Source: Cyrtodaria siliqua
Taxonomy: Eukaryota > Mollusca > Bivalvia > Adapedonta > Hiatellidae
NCBI GenBank assembly: GCA_037043455.1
Contig: JAWPHD010004499.1
Coordinates: 122,289 to 186,288 of the forward strand
Direction: 5' to 3'
Length of the DNA: 64,000 bases
The notes beneath the pieces are model-generated. The model did no database searches. It was not told where the DNA came from and worked only from the letters and a program-made list of their open reading frames with translations. Shown here piece after piece: positions 54,934 through 64,000 of this stretch. Position 1 is the first letter of the stretch; the number at the start of each line of letters is the position of its first letter. Both the position numbers and the translations under genes were made by a program.

Positions 54934-55690
54934 TCAGATAGCTGGAAGGTTAACATTCCCAGATATCAGATAGCTGGATGGTTAATAATAAAAGATATGA
55001 GATAGCTGGATGGTTAACATTCCCAGATATCAGAACATTCCCAGATATCAGATAGCTGGAAGGTTAACATTCCCAGATATCAGATAGCTGGATGGTTAAT
55101 ATTAAAAGATATGAGATAGCTGGATGGTTAACATTCCCAGATATCAGAACATTCCCAGATATCAGATAGCTGGAAGGTTAACATTCCCAGATATCAGATA
55201 GCTGGATGGTTAATATTATACAATTATGGACTTTTCAGCTGTTATACATGATGTGATATGCACCAAAAAAATCATTATTGACCGAGGCGATAGCCGAGGT
55301 CAATAATGATTTTTTGGTACATATCAACATCATGTATAACAGCTGAAAAGTCCATAACTGTTTTATTATATAACCCTCAATTTGCAATTATATAAAACAG
55401 GTCAATATCAAAAAAACAATTATATAAAACAGGTCAATATCAAAAAAACAGGTCAATATCAAAAAAACAGGTCAATATCGCTAGATATTTTTTCTAAAAA
55501 ATTACTTTTTAGCCAATGAAAACGCGTCTATTTATAGGTTATATAATAATAAAAGATATTAGATAGCTGGATGGTTAACATTCCCAGATATCAGAACATT
55601 CCCAGATATCAGATAGCTTGAAGGTTAACATTCCCAGATATCAGATAGCTGGATGGTTAACATTCCCAGTTATCAGATAGCTGGAAGGTT
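54934..55690 (+). repeat. ATTCCCAGATATCAGATAGCTGG tandem array, interrupted by a palindrome-bearing insertion
   Basis: Units of about 35 bp combine CATTCCCAGATATCAGATAG and CTGGATGGTTAA, arranged in a longer compound repeat (54980-55090 resembles 55090-55215). The array stops at about 55213 and resumes at about 55546; the intervening roughly 330 bp are foreign. Confidence 0.88.
55214..55545. mobile_element. About 330-bp insertion with a 64-bp-arm palindrome
   Basis: Arms 55220-55283 and 55298-55361 are inverted copies with only a few differences, around ACCGAGGCGATAGCCGAGGT (55281-55300). Downstream are short direct repeats of AAACAGGTCAATATCAAAA and a TTTTTAGCCAATGAAAACG stretch. Intact array units elsewhere (TTAATATTAAAAGATATG at about 55097) show the uninterrupted sequence. 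No TIRs or clear duplication beyond TA/TAA. Family unknown. Confidence 0.65.
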
Positions 55691-56023
55691 AACATTTATT
55701 GCTTTGTCACTAGCATGAATTAACAAGATAAATTACAGTGGTATTTGCTCAGAAAGCCAAGTTACAAAACACTCAGCATAATAAAAGAAGATGACAGAAT
55801 ATTGTAGGGTTTAAGTAAAGGTATATTTTTCATAATTTAAATAAACTTAAAATGCTGTTTAGATCATGGAAATGCATTTATTCTGTCAAAGATGTTTTGT
55901 AAATAAATTAAATTTTGTGAAAATAACGAAATGTGTTTTGTCTTTATTGAATTGATGGGCATTTTCCTCAACTTCAGTATGGTATTTTCTGTTGGTGTCA
56001 AGGTCGATGTCCTATTGTTTGTA
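55691..56023. other. Spacer
   Basis: No recognised feature. Confidence 0.3.
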
Positions 56024-56212
56024 TTAACCCTTAACCCGCTAAGCACGACTGTAATAGCCTTTGCTATTGTACTCACAGGCTGATCTGGGTTACAATGTCT
56101 GACTGCTGAACAGTCATTTTCACCAAAATACCCCTTTGTCACAAATGGAATGGTCCTAATTCAAAGAAAGAACAGTTCATTATATGTAATTATTTAACGT
56201 GTTAAGGGTTAA
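56024..56212. mobile_element. Small MITE, TTAACCCTTAACC termini (2)
   Basis: Diverged copy of 48250-48452 with TTAACCCTTAACCC on the left and GTTAAGGGTTAA on the right. Confidence 0.65.
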
Positions 56213-56876
56213 AAGTCTAACCTAAAGGGATATGGTGTTGACAGAAATATCTTAGCTGCTAGACCAATTCAAATTTATGGTATCGCAAAGAAAAAGTCTG
56301 TCCAGTAACAGTGTACATCTGCATAAAATGTGAAGCTGACATATCTCTGATCTCTAATCTGGAAAAACCAGTGAGCTCTAGATAAGCAGCATATCTGCTT
56401 ATTTTACACTATAAAATAGCTAAATACGCAATCATTTTTCTGGACATGCGTACTGGTTAAGCAAGCTATTTACCTTTCACCCAAAACTTTTCGTTTCCAA
56501 GCATATAAGTATCACATGTAAACATCAGGTAAAACAAATTCACTGTCTCCATGTGTATTATCGGTAAAATCAACCAGTTAAAACTGGCACCAAGCAGTAT
56601 AAAGCGTTACTAAACCAGACTATTATTTGTGTCGTCTGAGTTGTCGGGCGCTTTCCGAGTTCACCGGGTTAGTGGTAAAAGCCGGGCGTTTTTCATGTGC
56701 CGAGGACGACTTTCATTGTTGTTTTTTTGAAAAGAGAATAAAATAATCCGATTTCGTTCTAATATCTCATTCAGTTAGACCACTTAGATTAAAGACAACC
56801 TATATCCGAGACGATTTGGCATTTATAAATTTAATCCTGGCATTTTCATTTCTATAAAATTGGTTATGCTTAGTTT
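56213..56876. other. Spacer with one arm of a 19-bp inverted repeat
   Basis: GGTTAGTGGTAAAAGCCGG at 56667-56685 is the exact reverse complement of 58282-58300. No gene was recognised. Confidence 0.4.
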
Positions 56877-58127
56877 TATTAGCTCTACTGATCAGAGATC
56901 AGCAGAGCTTATGCCGTGGTGCGGCGTCCGTCTGTCCGTAAACTTTTATTTGTAGCGACAACTTCTCTGAAACTACTGGATGCATATTTATGAAACTTTA
57001 CAGAAATGTTGCCCATAAAGTCTAGTTGATCCTAGCAAAAATTCATGTTGATGTCAAATCCAAGATGGCCACCAAAGCTAAAAATAGAGTTTTAAAATAC
57101 AAGTTTGTATCGACTACTTCTTGAAAACTATAAGTGATATTGATATGGAATTTTTTCTAAAATGATCAGCATGACATGATGTTGATCCTTGTCAAAAATC
57201 GTTTTGATTCGACGTTAAACATGGCTGCCAGCGGCCATCTTTGTTTACATAGAGTTATATAGTAAAAACTTGTAGCGACTACTTCTCTGAAACTACTTGG
57301 CGGATTGTCATGAAACTTTACAGGAATGTTGCTCTTGATGTCTAATTGATCCTAGCAAAATTTCAGATATGCCAGAAATTCAAGATGGCCGTCACAGCAA
57401 AAAATAGATTTTAAAAAAAATAAGTTTGTGGCGACTACTTCTTGAAAACTATAAGTGATATTGATATAGGACTTTTTCTAAAATGATCAGCATGACATGA
57501 TGTTGATCCTTGTCGAAAATTATTTTGATTCGACGTTAAACATGGCTGCCAGTGGCCATCTTTGGTTACATAGAGTTATATAGTAAAAACTTGTAGCGAC
57601 TACTCCTCTGAAACCACTTGACAGATGTTCATGAAACTTCACAGGAATGTTGCTCTTGATGTCTAGTTGATCCTAGAAACATTTCAGGTCGGCCGGAAAT
57701 TCAAGATGGCCGCCACAGCTAAAAATAGATTTAAAATAAATAAGTTTGTAGCGACTACTTCTTGAAAACTGTAAGAGATATTGATATGGGACTTTTTCTA
57801 AAATGATCAGTATGACATGATGTTGGTCCTTGTCCAAATTTTTGATTTGCGTTAAACATGGCTGCCAGTGGCCATCTTTGTTTACATAGAGTTATATAAT
57901 GAAAACTTGTAGCGACTACTCCTCTGAAACTACTTGACGGATTTTCATGAAACTTTACAGGAATGTTGCTCTTGATGTCTAATTGATCCTAGCAAAATTT
58001 CAGGTCGGCCGGAAATTCAAGATGGCCGCCACGGTTAAAAATAGATTTTCAAAAAACAAGTCTCTAGCGACTTACTTCCTGAAATCAAAATCAATCAGTA
58101 GAGCTTCAAGGTCATTGACCTCTTGTT
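56877..58127 (+). mobile_element. Helentron-like element, complete (AGCTCTACTGATC family)
   Basis: Hairpin 56881-56908 after TTTTATT, CCGTCTGTCC linker, the same alternating units as 49971-51240, and a 3' palindrome AAGGTCATTGACCT (58108-58121) followed by CTTGTT. The two copies are about nine-tenths identical by eye, so relatively young. Confidence 0.82.
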
Positions 58128-59107
58128 TAAACTATTTTAAATTTATTCAAATTGTTTTATTATCTTAAAATAGTTGGATTTCGTATATAATAAAAGGTAT
58201 GACAATTTCCATTCATTTAAAAGTCTAATTATAAGATTTGCTACAATTGTCCTAATGTCCCAACAGATCCCACATAATCAACCGGCTTTTACCACTAACC
58301 ATAAATAAAATTTAAGCATTTTCGAGATAAATCACCCGCTAAAATGTCATCGCGTGGAAGAAAAAAACCTCCCATAGCACCAAATAGCTCAATTCAATGA
58401 GCTTTTTCACGCCGAATACGGAGAATTTTGTAAAGACGATAATCGAGGACATTGTCTCTAATGCAGTTTGAATCGAGAACACGGTAAAAAAGCTCCACGA
58501 TGGTAACAAGGTTACCAAAAAGACTATCTTGTCTCGGAAACAAGCTTTTCCATGGTTGGAAGTTAATGAAAAATGCCTTAAGTGCATCTTCTGTTGAAGT
58601 AGAAATTTCACTCACTTTTTTAAGAATTTGATTTTCACTCACTTAATTTTAATTTGATGAGAGAAATACCCTATTAGGTCAAAAATTATCTGGGGCACTG
58701 CTCCAATATGTTTTTTGGGGCGATGCGATAGACAAATTATCAATTGGTATTATAAGAATGTGATCATAGACCACTATTGCATTTTCCATAGACTTACTGT
58801 TTAATGTTTTCCCATCTGACATGTAAACAAAAAAAACAGTTATTTTTTTACCCTGATGCACAGATGCAACTTAGATACATGTAAAAAGGAACTTCTTTTT
58901 AGGCGACAGCCTATTTTTAATGCCACTTTTATGTGTCCGATGGTCATGACCCTACAGTTTGAGGTAATCCCCAAACAAAAGTTGATGACAATCACACACT
59001 TTACTTTTTTCCATGCCATATCATAGAACAAAATCATATGGATGAAACCTAGTACCGGTATGTTAAATAATATTCAGAAATAAATAACAAATTCAAGGAA
59101 ACATTAT
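58128..59107. other. No recognisable gene
   Basis: Contains the second arm of the 19-bp inverted repeat (58282-58300). Minus-strand open frames at 58339-58611, 58394-58642 and 58840-59037 overlap one another and resemble no family I know; a minus-strand exon cannot be excluded. Confidence 0.35.
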
Positions 59108-59268
59108 AAGAATCTTTCATGGGTATCTGGTGAAGATAGGAAATTCCAACCTGAGGTATAAGTGTTTTTATTGGAACCGAGGCTCAGCCGAGGTTCTGAT
59201 TTAAACACTTATACCGAGGGTTGGATTTCCTATCTGAACCAAATACCCATGATAGATTCTTTTTCTTG
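59108..59268. repeat. Long palindrome with CCGAGGC/GCCGAGG centre (2)
   Basis: Arms of about 75 bp (59108-59186 and 59197-59268) with roughly ten differences surround AACCGAGGCTCAGCCGAGGT. The arms have no similarity to those of the palindrome at 55220-55361, while the centre does. Confidence 0.85.
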
Positions 59269-59445
59269 CATATCAGAGACATGTTGTGCGTTAAAGCTTC
59301 CAGCTACTAACGGTTTGCATGTTTTCCTGCATACCAGATGTTGGTGCGCACGTGGCTTTTATCTTTACCCATAAAGATAAGACTTTCCATTCCCCATCTA
59401 AAACAAGAAAATTGAATTTCCCACCTAGTCTCTCATCCAATCAAA
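59269..59445. other. Spacer between palindrome and SINE
   Basis: No gene was recognised; TCATCCAATCAAA at 59433-59445 is the left target duplication of the following SINE. Confidence 0.5.
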
Positions 59446-59708
59446 TGGGGCGTCCGTGGCCGAGTGGTTAACGTCTCTGACTTGAAATCACTTGCCCCTC
59501 ACCGCTATAGGTTCGATCCCTCAGGGGCCTAGGAATCTTTATGTGAGGAAGCTATCCAGCTGGCTTGCGGAACGTCGGTGGTTCTATCCAGGTGCCCGCC
59601 CGTGCACGAAAATTGCCCGGAGGGGCACCTGGGGTCTTCCTCCACCAGTGGAAGCTGGAAAGTCGCCATATGAGCTGTTGGTGTGACTATAAAATCCAAT
59701 TCAATCAA
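59446..59708 (+). mobile_element. tRNA-derived SINE, full length, with 13-bp target duplication
   Basis: The same family as 48535-48806: A-box region GGCCGAGTGGTTAACG, B box GGTTCGATCCC, body and CAATTCAATCAATC tail. TCATCCAATCAAA occurs at 59433-59445 and 59709-59721. Eight bases (ACCTTAGC) are missing near the 3' end relative to the other copies. Confidence 0.87.
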
Positions 59709-59721
59709 TCATCCAATCAAA

Positions 59722-60239
59722 ACTAGGCTTATGTATGCATTAGACATCAATTGGGGATTTCCATATACTTGTTCAGCCAAATGCAGTCAAACTGTCTTTT
59801 GCAATAGAGTACTGTAACCATGTAACAAGACATCTAATATGAAAAGCTTCACCATTATGACAGTGACTGTGGAGAGTTATTGCTAATGACATAATAAATA
59901 TGTCAGAGTTTTTTTGCACAACATATTAATTGCTGGAATTGCATTTGCTTTGAGTATAATTGACATTTAGTGGTGATTTGCTTGTTGTTCTAGATTATCA
60001 TTGGCAAACCAATTTGAATAATGATATCAGTTGAATGACATTTGCAAATTAGTATAGCTGAAAAGAATATCATAATTAAGGATTTTGCTCAAGTACCAGC
60101 TGCTTCATTTAAAAAACAAAAAGGGGAGTGGGTGGACTCGGGATAATTATTGTATCGGAAAGATTGTACATAAAGTACTTCAAATGTTAATAACTACATC
60201 TTGTGACTAATAGCTATCAGCAAAATGATAGCATCAGTA
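59722..60239. other. Spacer
   Basis: AT-rich; no recognised feature. Confidence 0.3.
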
Positions 60240-60834
60240 TTTTAGCTCTAGTGGCCAAGGGCCAGCAGAGCTTATGGGATGGCGAGTTGTCCGTTGGCCG
60301 TCCGTCCGTCCGTCCTCCATCTTTAACTTTTGTCTCGTTGACGATAGGGCCTTCATTTTTCATCTGATTGTTGCCAAACTTTAGCAGATTGTTAATATCA
60401 ATGAAAGCTCGGACAAGTTCGAAAACCAGCCAGATCTGACCACTAACAGCAGAGTTATGGCCCTTGATTTCGTTAAATATGCTATATTTTGCCTTGTTAA
60501 GGCGATAGGGCCTTCATTTTTCATCTGATCTTTACCAAACTTTACCAGATTTTTTGACTATTTTCTTTTATTATTTTTATATTTCTTTATTTTTTTAAAT
60601 TTTTAAATTATTTAATTTTTTAATTTTTAATTTTTTTTATTTATTTTTTTATTTTCTCTACTGGCCAAGTTCGAAAACCAGCCAAATAGGACCAGTAATG
60701 GCAGAGTTATGGCTCTTGATTTAGTTAAAAATGCTATATTTTTCCTCTTTAAGACGATAGTCACTCGCTTCATTGATGTTATAAGAGCCATATTAGCCAG
60801 TAGAGAGTCCACAGGCCCTATTGGGCCTCTTGTT
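60240..60834 (+). mobile_element. Helentron-like element, complete (AGCTCTAGTGGCC family)
   Basis: Hairpin 60244-60272, CCGTCCGTCCGTCC linker, two units with AAGCTCGGACAAGTTCG and ATTTTGCCTTGTTAAGG, a T/A-rich block (about 60555-60655), another unit, and a 3' hairpin GGCCC/GGGCC (60814-60827) followed by TCTTGTT. Related to 30096-31156. Confidence 0.8.
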
Positions 60835-61340
60835 ACAAGGTGACCCTGGTTTCAGAATTAGACCCGCCCCGGTGGTCACAAGAGGTGAAATATGAGGGTG
60901 TGGGTGGCCCCCTGAGTCATAAATAAGTAACCGTTGAGATCCCCACCTTATAACCATATATACACTTACTGGACATGAACAGACAGATACAACCATCCAA
61001 CCAGCATACACACTGTGTTGCTTCCCCAACCCTGGGGACATAGCCCCTCGGTCATAACTTGGAAACCATTGAGATCCCCGAACCTATAACCATATATACA
61101 CTTACTGGACATGAACAGACAGATATAACACCCAACCAGCATAGAACCCGGTCTCCTTCCCCACTCCTGGGGACATAGCCCCTCGGTCATAACTTGGAAA
61201 CCATTGAGATCCCCACCCTATAACCATATATACACTTACTGGGCATGAACAGACGGATACAACCAGCGTAGGCCCTAGGCTTCTTCCCCACCTTTGTGGA
61301 CCTAGCTCCTGGGTCAAACTTTACAAATAATTTGATGTTT
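60835..61340 (+). repeat. Tandem array, about 135-bp period
   Basis: Three and a half units with CATAACTTGGAAACCATTG, AGATCCCCACC, TAACCATATATACACTTACT, GGACATGAACAGACAG and GGGGACATAGCCCCTCGG (itself a hairpin). Minus-strand frames over it are repeat-derived. Possibly the body of an element whose 5' end was replaced by the insertion ending at 60834. Confidence 0.75.
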
Positions 61341-61866
61341 TTATTTCGACTGTTCGAAGGATCTTATGGGTTCTATAGGTCAAAGTTCATGGTCACAAAT
61401 TGCATTTATGTGTTGATAGGCTCTTAGCATCAGGTTAATGTTTACGTCCGCATTTCTTAACATGTAAATAACTTCAACATTTTTTATCCAATCATTATCA
61501 AACTGACATACTTTAATATAAATGGGACGATGATCATATCTATTGAGTTCAAGATCATTGGATGAAAGGTCAAGGTCACAAAGGTGTCAAAGGTCAAATG
61601 CATTTACATAATACTTTTAACATATTTTCTTCAAAAACTTATAAAATTTGCATTATGTATCCTTTGAAAGGGTTATTATGAAATTACCTCCTTGTCATCA
61701 TAGAAAAATTGTGCCCCTTGATTTAATGAAAATTTCAATGTTTTCCTTCTTGACACATCCAGCTCGCCCCTTTGTTTTCACTTTTTTTTTCTGGGTGTAT
61801 CATTTCTTGTTCTCTCGAAAATTCTAAATAGTCGAGCTATGCTGTCCTCTGACAGCTCTTGTTGAT
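61341..61866 (+). mobile_element. Helentron-like element with clear 3' hairpin
   Basis: TTTCGACTGTTCGAAGG at the start is a shortened 5' hairpin. One diverged body contains AAGGTCAAGGTCACAAAGGT. The 3' end has TAGTCGAGCTATGCTGTC, the hairpin GCTGTC/GACAGC, and TCTTGTT at about 61858-61864. Confidence 0.65.
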
Positions 61867-62010
61867 GGTGGAGGCAGACCACCCACTTTTCCTGGGTAGA
61901 ACCAGTACTGTAAACCTCCCGCCATCTGTAAGAATCGACCCTTCCTCGCTTAAAAGACGAGCTCCCAGTAGGAATCGAACCCGCAGCAGGCTAAATGTTG
62001 ATATCCGTCA
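61867..62010 (-). mobile_element. Reversed SINE fragment
   Basis: Reverse complement of the SINE at 28555: GGCAGACCACCCA, TCCTGGGTAGAACCAGTACTG, and GGAATCGAACCCGCAG (B box reversed). Inserted directly after the preceding element. Confidence 0.65.
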
Positions 62011-63344
62011 TCGTAATTTCTGTAAATTAATTACATAAAACAAAAAAAGTAACAGTTACAAAACAGCTTCTTGAAAAAAATGATGTGAAATGGATTATAG
62101 AACTCTACGCAAATGTAATTTTTATAATCGGTCACCCAGGTCTTTTGAAAATAACACGAATACTAAAACTGAAAATCACCGAAACACAAACCAATATTTT
62201 ATTAAGTTTATCAACAAGGTTTTTAATCAAGGCAAATTAAGTCTTATAAATCGCTAGCGATATTTGTTAAACAACGCCAGTTAAAATTTCAATTGAAAAT
62301 ATGAATTATTCAAAAAATATATAATTTTTTGAAAAGTGACCAGTTATTACAGTTGAGTAGTGCATATACTGATACTGCACATAGACAGCCATCATTCAAT
62401 CTTTTCTGCAGGGTTATACATTGCTACAGAATAGCAATAAAATCGGCTCATTTTAGATCTGTATTCATCGTGTTCTGTAGAAATTGCATGCGCAAAGAAA
62501 CCAGCTTGCCTAGTGGATAGTGCAGTAGATAGATTGGAAATCTGGAGGACCGGGTTAAAGCTTCATTAACACCTGTGCCACTGAGTTTCTTCGGAGTGTT
62601 CTTGTGTGAGATTCATAACTTTCACAGAAAAATAATTTGACCAGTCAGTGATCAATAAAATAAAAGACCTCCACATTCTGGTAGGGGGTAAACTCGGTGT
62701 TTATCATTGGTGCTCAACTGACTTTAGCCGTTTAAAAAACTAGTTTGTAGTGATAATTATATTAAAAGCTCTATTGTTTGTGTACATCTATGTATCTTCT
62801 TTTGGTGTTGTCCGATTTTAAAACACCAATATGGATACATTTAATTTAAATCTTTTTCTAATATTTTCATTTTTCATATAGAGATTGAGGATAAAGTCCG
62901 AGTAAACCCTTTATTTTCACCTACTGAATATCTCAACCTACCGCAAGTTGACCGGATGTGAAAGTTATGAATACTTTCCCTTAGCCTCGTCCATCATATG
63001 GGGACATTAACCAAGTGGTTCCCTGTAATGGAATCCATCCTCCAAGAACATCAAAAAACTTGGACTCCCTGTACTGAATGTCCTGCTATCACTACCTTGC
63101 TTCCTCCTATCTCTTCCCTGTGTACCATATCGACAACAACAAATGGAAATGATCTCAGGTGTATTCAAGTATTTGTTGATTGTTAAACCAACAATGTGTA
63201 TAAAAAAAATATTTACTAATGTAACTACTTGCTTTAATAGCCATGTACATTTTTGTAATATATCGTATTGGAAAGGGGCATAACTAATCTTGCCCAACCC
63301 GTGTGCGTATTATATGGCAATAAAACATGTGTAAATCAAATCAA
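62011..63344. other. No recognisable gene
   Basis: CTTGCCTAGTGGATAG near 62507 with GACCGGGTTAAAGC about 40 bases on is a weak tRNA-like head, possibly an old SINE. Overlapping frames at about 63000-63297 on both strands match no family I recognise. Confidence 0.35.
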
Positions 63345-63455
63345 CATTGAAAAACCACATAAGGAATCTATTCGTTAGTAAGAGAAGGTCGGTTGCCAGT
63401 TCCTATATATATTTTCCTCTCTCTGGGGTGGCTCTAAATAACCTACACTATGTTG
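63345..63455 (+). mobile_element. SINE-like fragment, third family
   Basis: AGGAATCTATTCG, GTAAGAGAAGGTCGG, TTTTCCTCTCTCTGGGG and AAATAACCTACA match 23926-24060. Confidence 0.5.
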
Positions 63456-64000
63456 ATGAGATTTTTTTTCTTTATTTTTTTACTTTTTTTCTTTATTTTT
63501 TCTTTCTTTTTTTATTATTATTTTTCTATTTGTTTTTTTTACTTTCTTTTTTTTATTTTTTTTTTCTTTATGTTTTTTTTTTTTCTTTTCTTTTTTTTTT
63601 TTTTTTTTCTTCTTTTTTTTTTTTCTTTTTTTTCTTTTTTTTTTTTCTTTCTTTTCTTTTCTTTTATTTTTTTATTTGTTTTTTTTTCTATTTTTTTTTT
63701 ATTTTCTTTTTTATTTTTTTTTTTTTCATTTCTTTTTTTTTTTTTTTTTTTTTTCTTTTTTTATTTTTTTTTTTTTTTTTTTTCTTTATCTCTTTTTTTT
63801 TTTCTTTTTTTTTTTTTCTTTATTTTTTTTTTTCTTTTTTTTTTTTTTTTTCTTTTTTTTTTCCTTTTTTCCTATTTCTTTTTTTTTTTTGTCTTTTTCT
63901 TTTTTATTTATTTTTACTTTTTTCTTTTTTTCTTTATCTTTTTTTTATTATTGTTTCTTTTCTTTTTTTTCGTTTTTTTTTTTTTTTTCTTTTTTTTTTT
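63456..64000 (+). repeat. T-rich simple repeat
   Basis: Over 500 bases of almost pure T with scattered C and A, running off the window. It may be an element T-tract that expanded, or a region where the assembly is unreliable. Confidence 0.9.

Noticed and set aside
58339..59037. Overlapping minus-strand frames of 65-90 codons
   Set aside because: Mutually overlapping in different frames with no family resemblance; a hidden exon is possible but cannot be supported.
60793..61317. Three minus-strand frames with Cys-rich repeated peptides
   Set aside because: By-products of the 135-bp tandem array; each unit shifts frame relative to the next.

Overview
The window looks like nuclear DNA of a bivalve mollusc. 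This is inferred from AT-rich sequence crowded with bivalve-style dispersed repeats, several SINE families, (TCATCA)n arrays and intron-bearing animal gene fragments; nothing prokaryotic is visible. Only two things can be called protein-coding with confidence: one complete giant transposon ORF and two exons of a conserved animal gene. Nearly everything else is mobile or repeated DNA.

Left part (1-16300). Positions 1-2640 hold tandem-repeat bodies of short Helentron-like non-autonomous elements. A 25-bp perfect inverted repeat (3534-3558 and 8379-8403) bounds a 4.9-kb stretch without a recognisable gene. Next comes an uninterrupted 2541-codon ORF (8508-16133) of the Helentron/Helitron2 type. 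In order it carries a papain/UL36(C76)-like cysteine protease, a basic tandem-repeat region, a zinc-binding DUF6570-like segment, an HUH/Y2 Rep nuclease, a PIF1/RecD-like helicase and a C-terminal exonuclease-endonuclease-phosphatase (EEP) domain. All the signature catalytic residues I can locate are present, so it reads as a recently active autonomous element. A poly(A) signal and a strong hairpin (16254-16288) follow it.

Middle part (16300-27475). SINEs, element ends and a 174-bp-period array surround two plus-strand exons (25376-25475 and 26374-26456) that I recognise as RELCH (KIAA1468, a HEAT-repeat protein of recycling endosomes). The 3' end of the first exon, with its splice donor, has been amplified into fifteen 51-bp units. 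This gives fifteen GTAAGT donors, ten of them reachable without an in-frame stop.

Right part (27476-64000). 27476-34915 and 35788-47989 are two near-identical direct copies of one segment. They differ by large insertions, including a 6069-bp terminal-inverted-repeat element (36930-42998) whose empty site is preserved in the other copy. This may be a real tandem duplication or two haplotypes joined in the assembly. Further right are more Helentron-like elements, TTAA-flanked MITEs, tRNA-derived SINEs with clear target-site duplications, long palindromes sharing a CCGAGGC/GCCGAGG centre, and a T-rich tail (63456-64000).

A recurring theme is a common architecture of the non-autonomous elements: a T-tract, a 5' hairpin, internal 120-190-bp tandem repeats (often with AGGTCA-type motifs), and a 3' hairpin followed by (C)TCTTGTT. 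They are probably mobilised by Helentron-type proteins such as the one encoded here, but this window does not prove that this copy is their partner.
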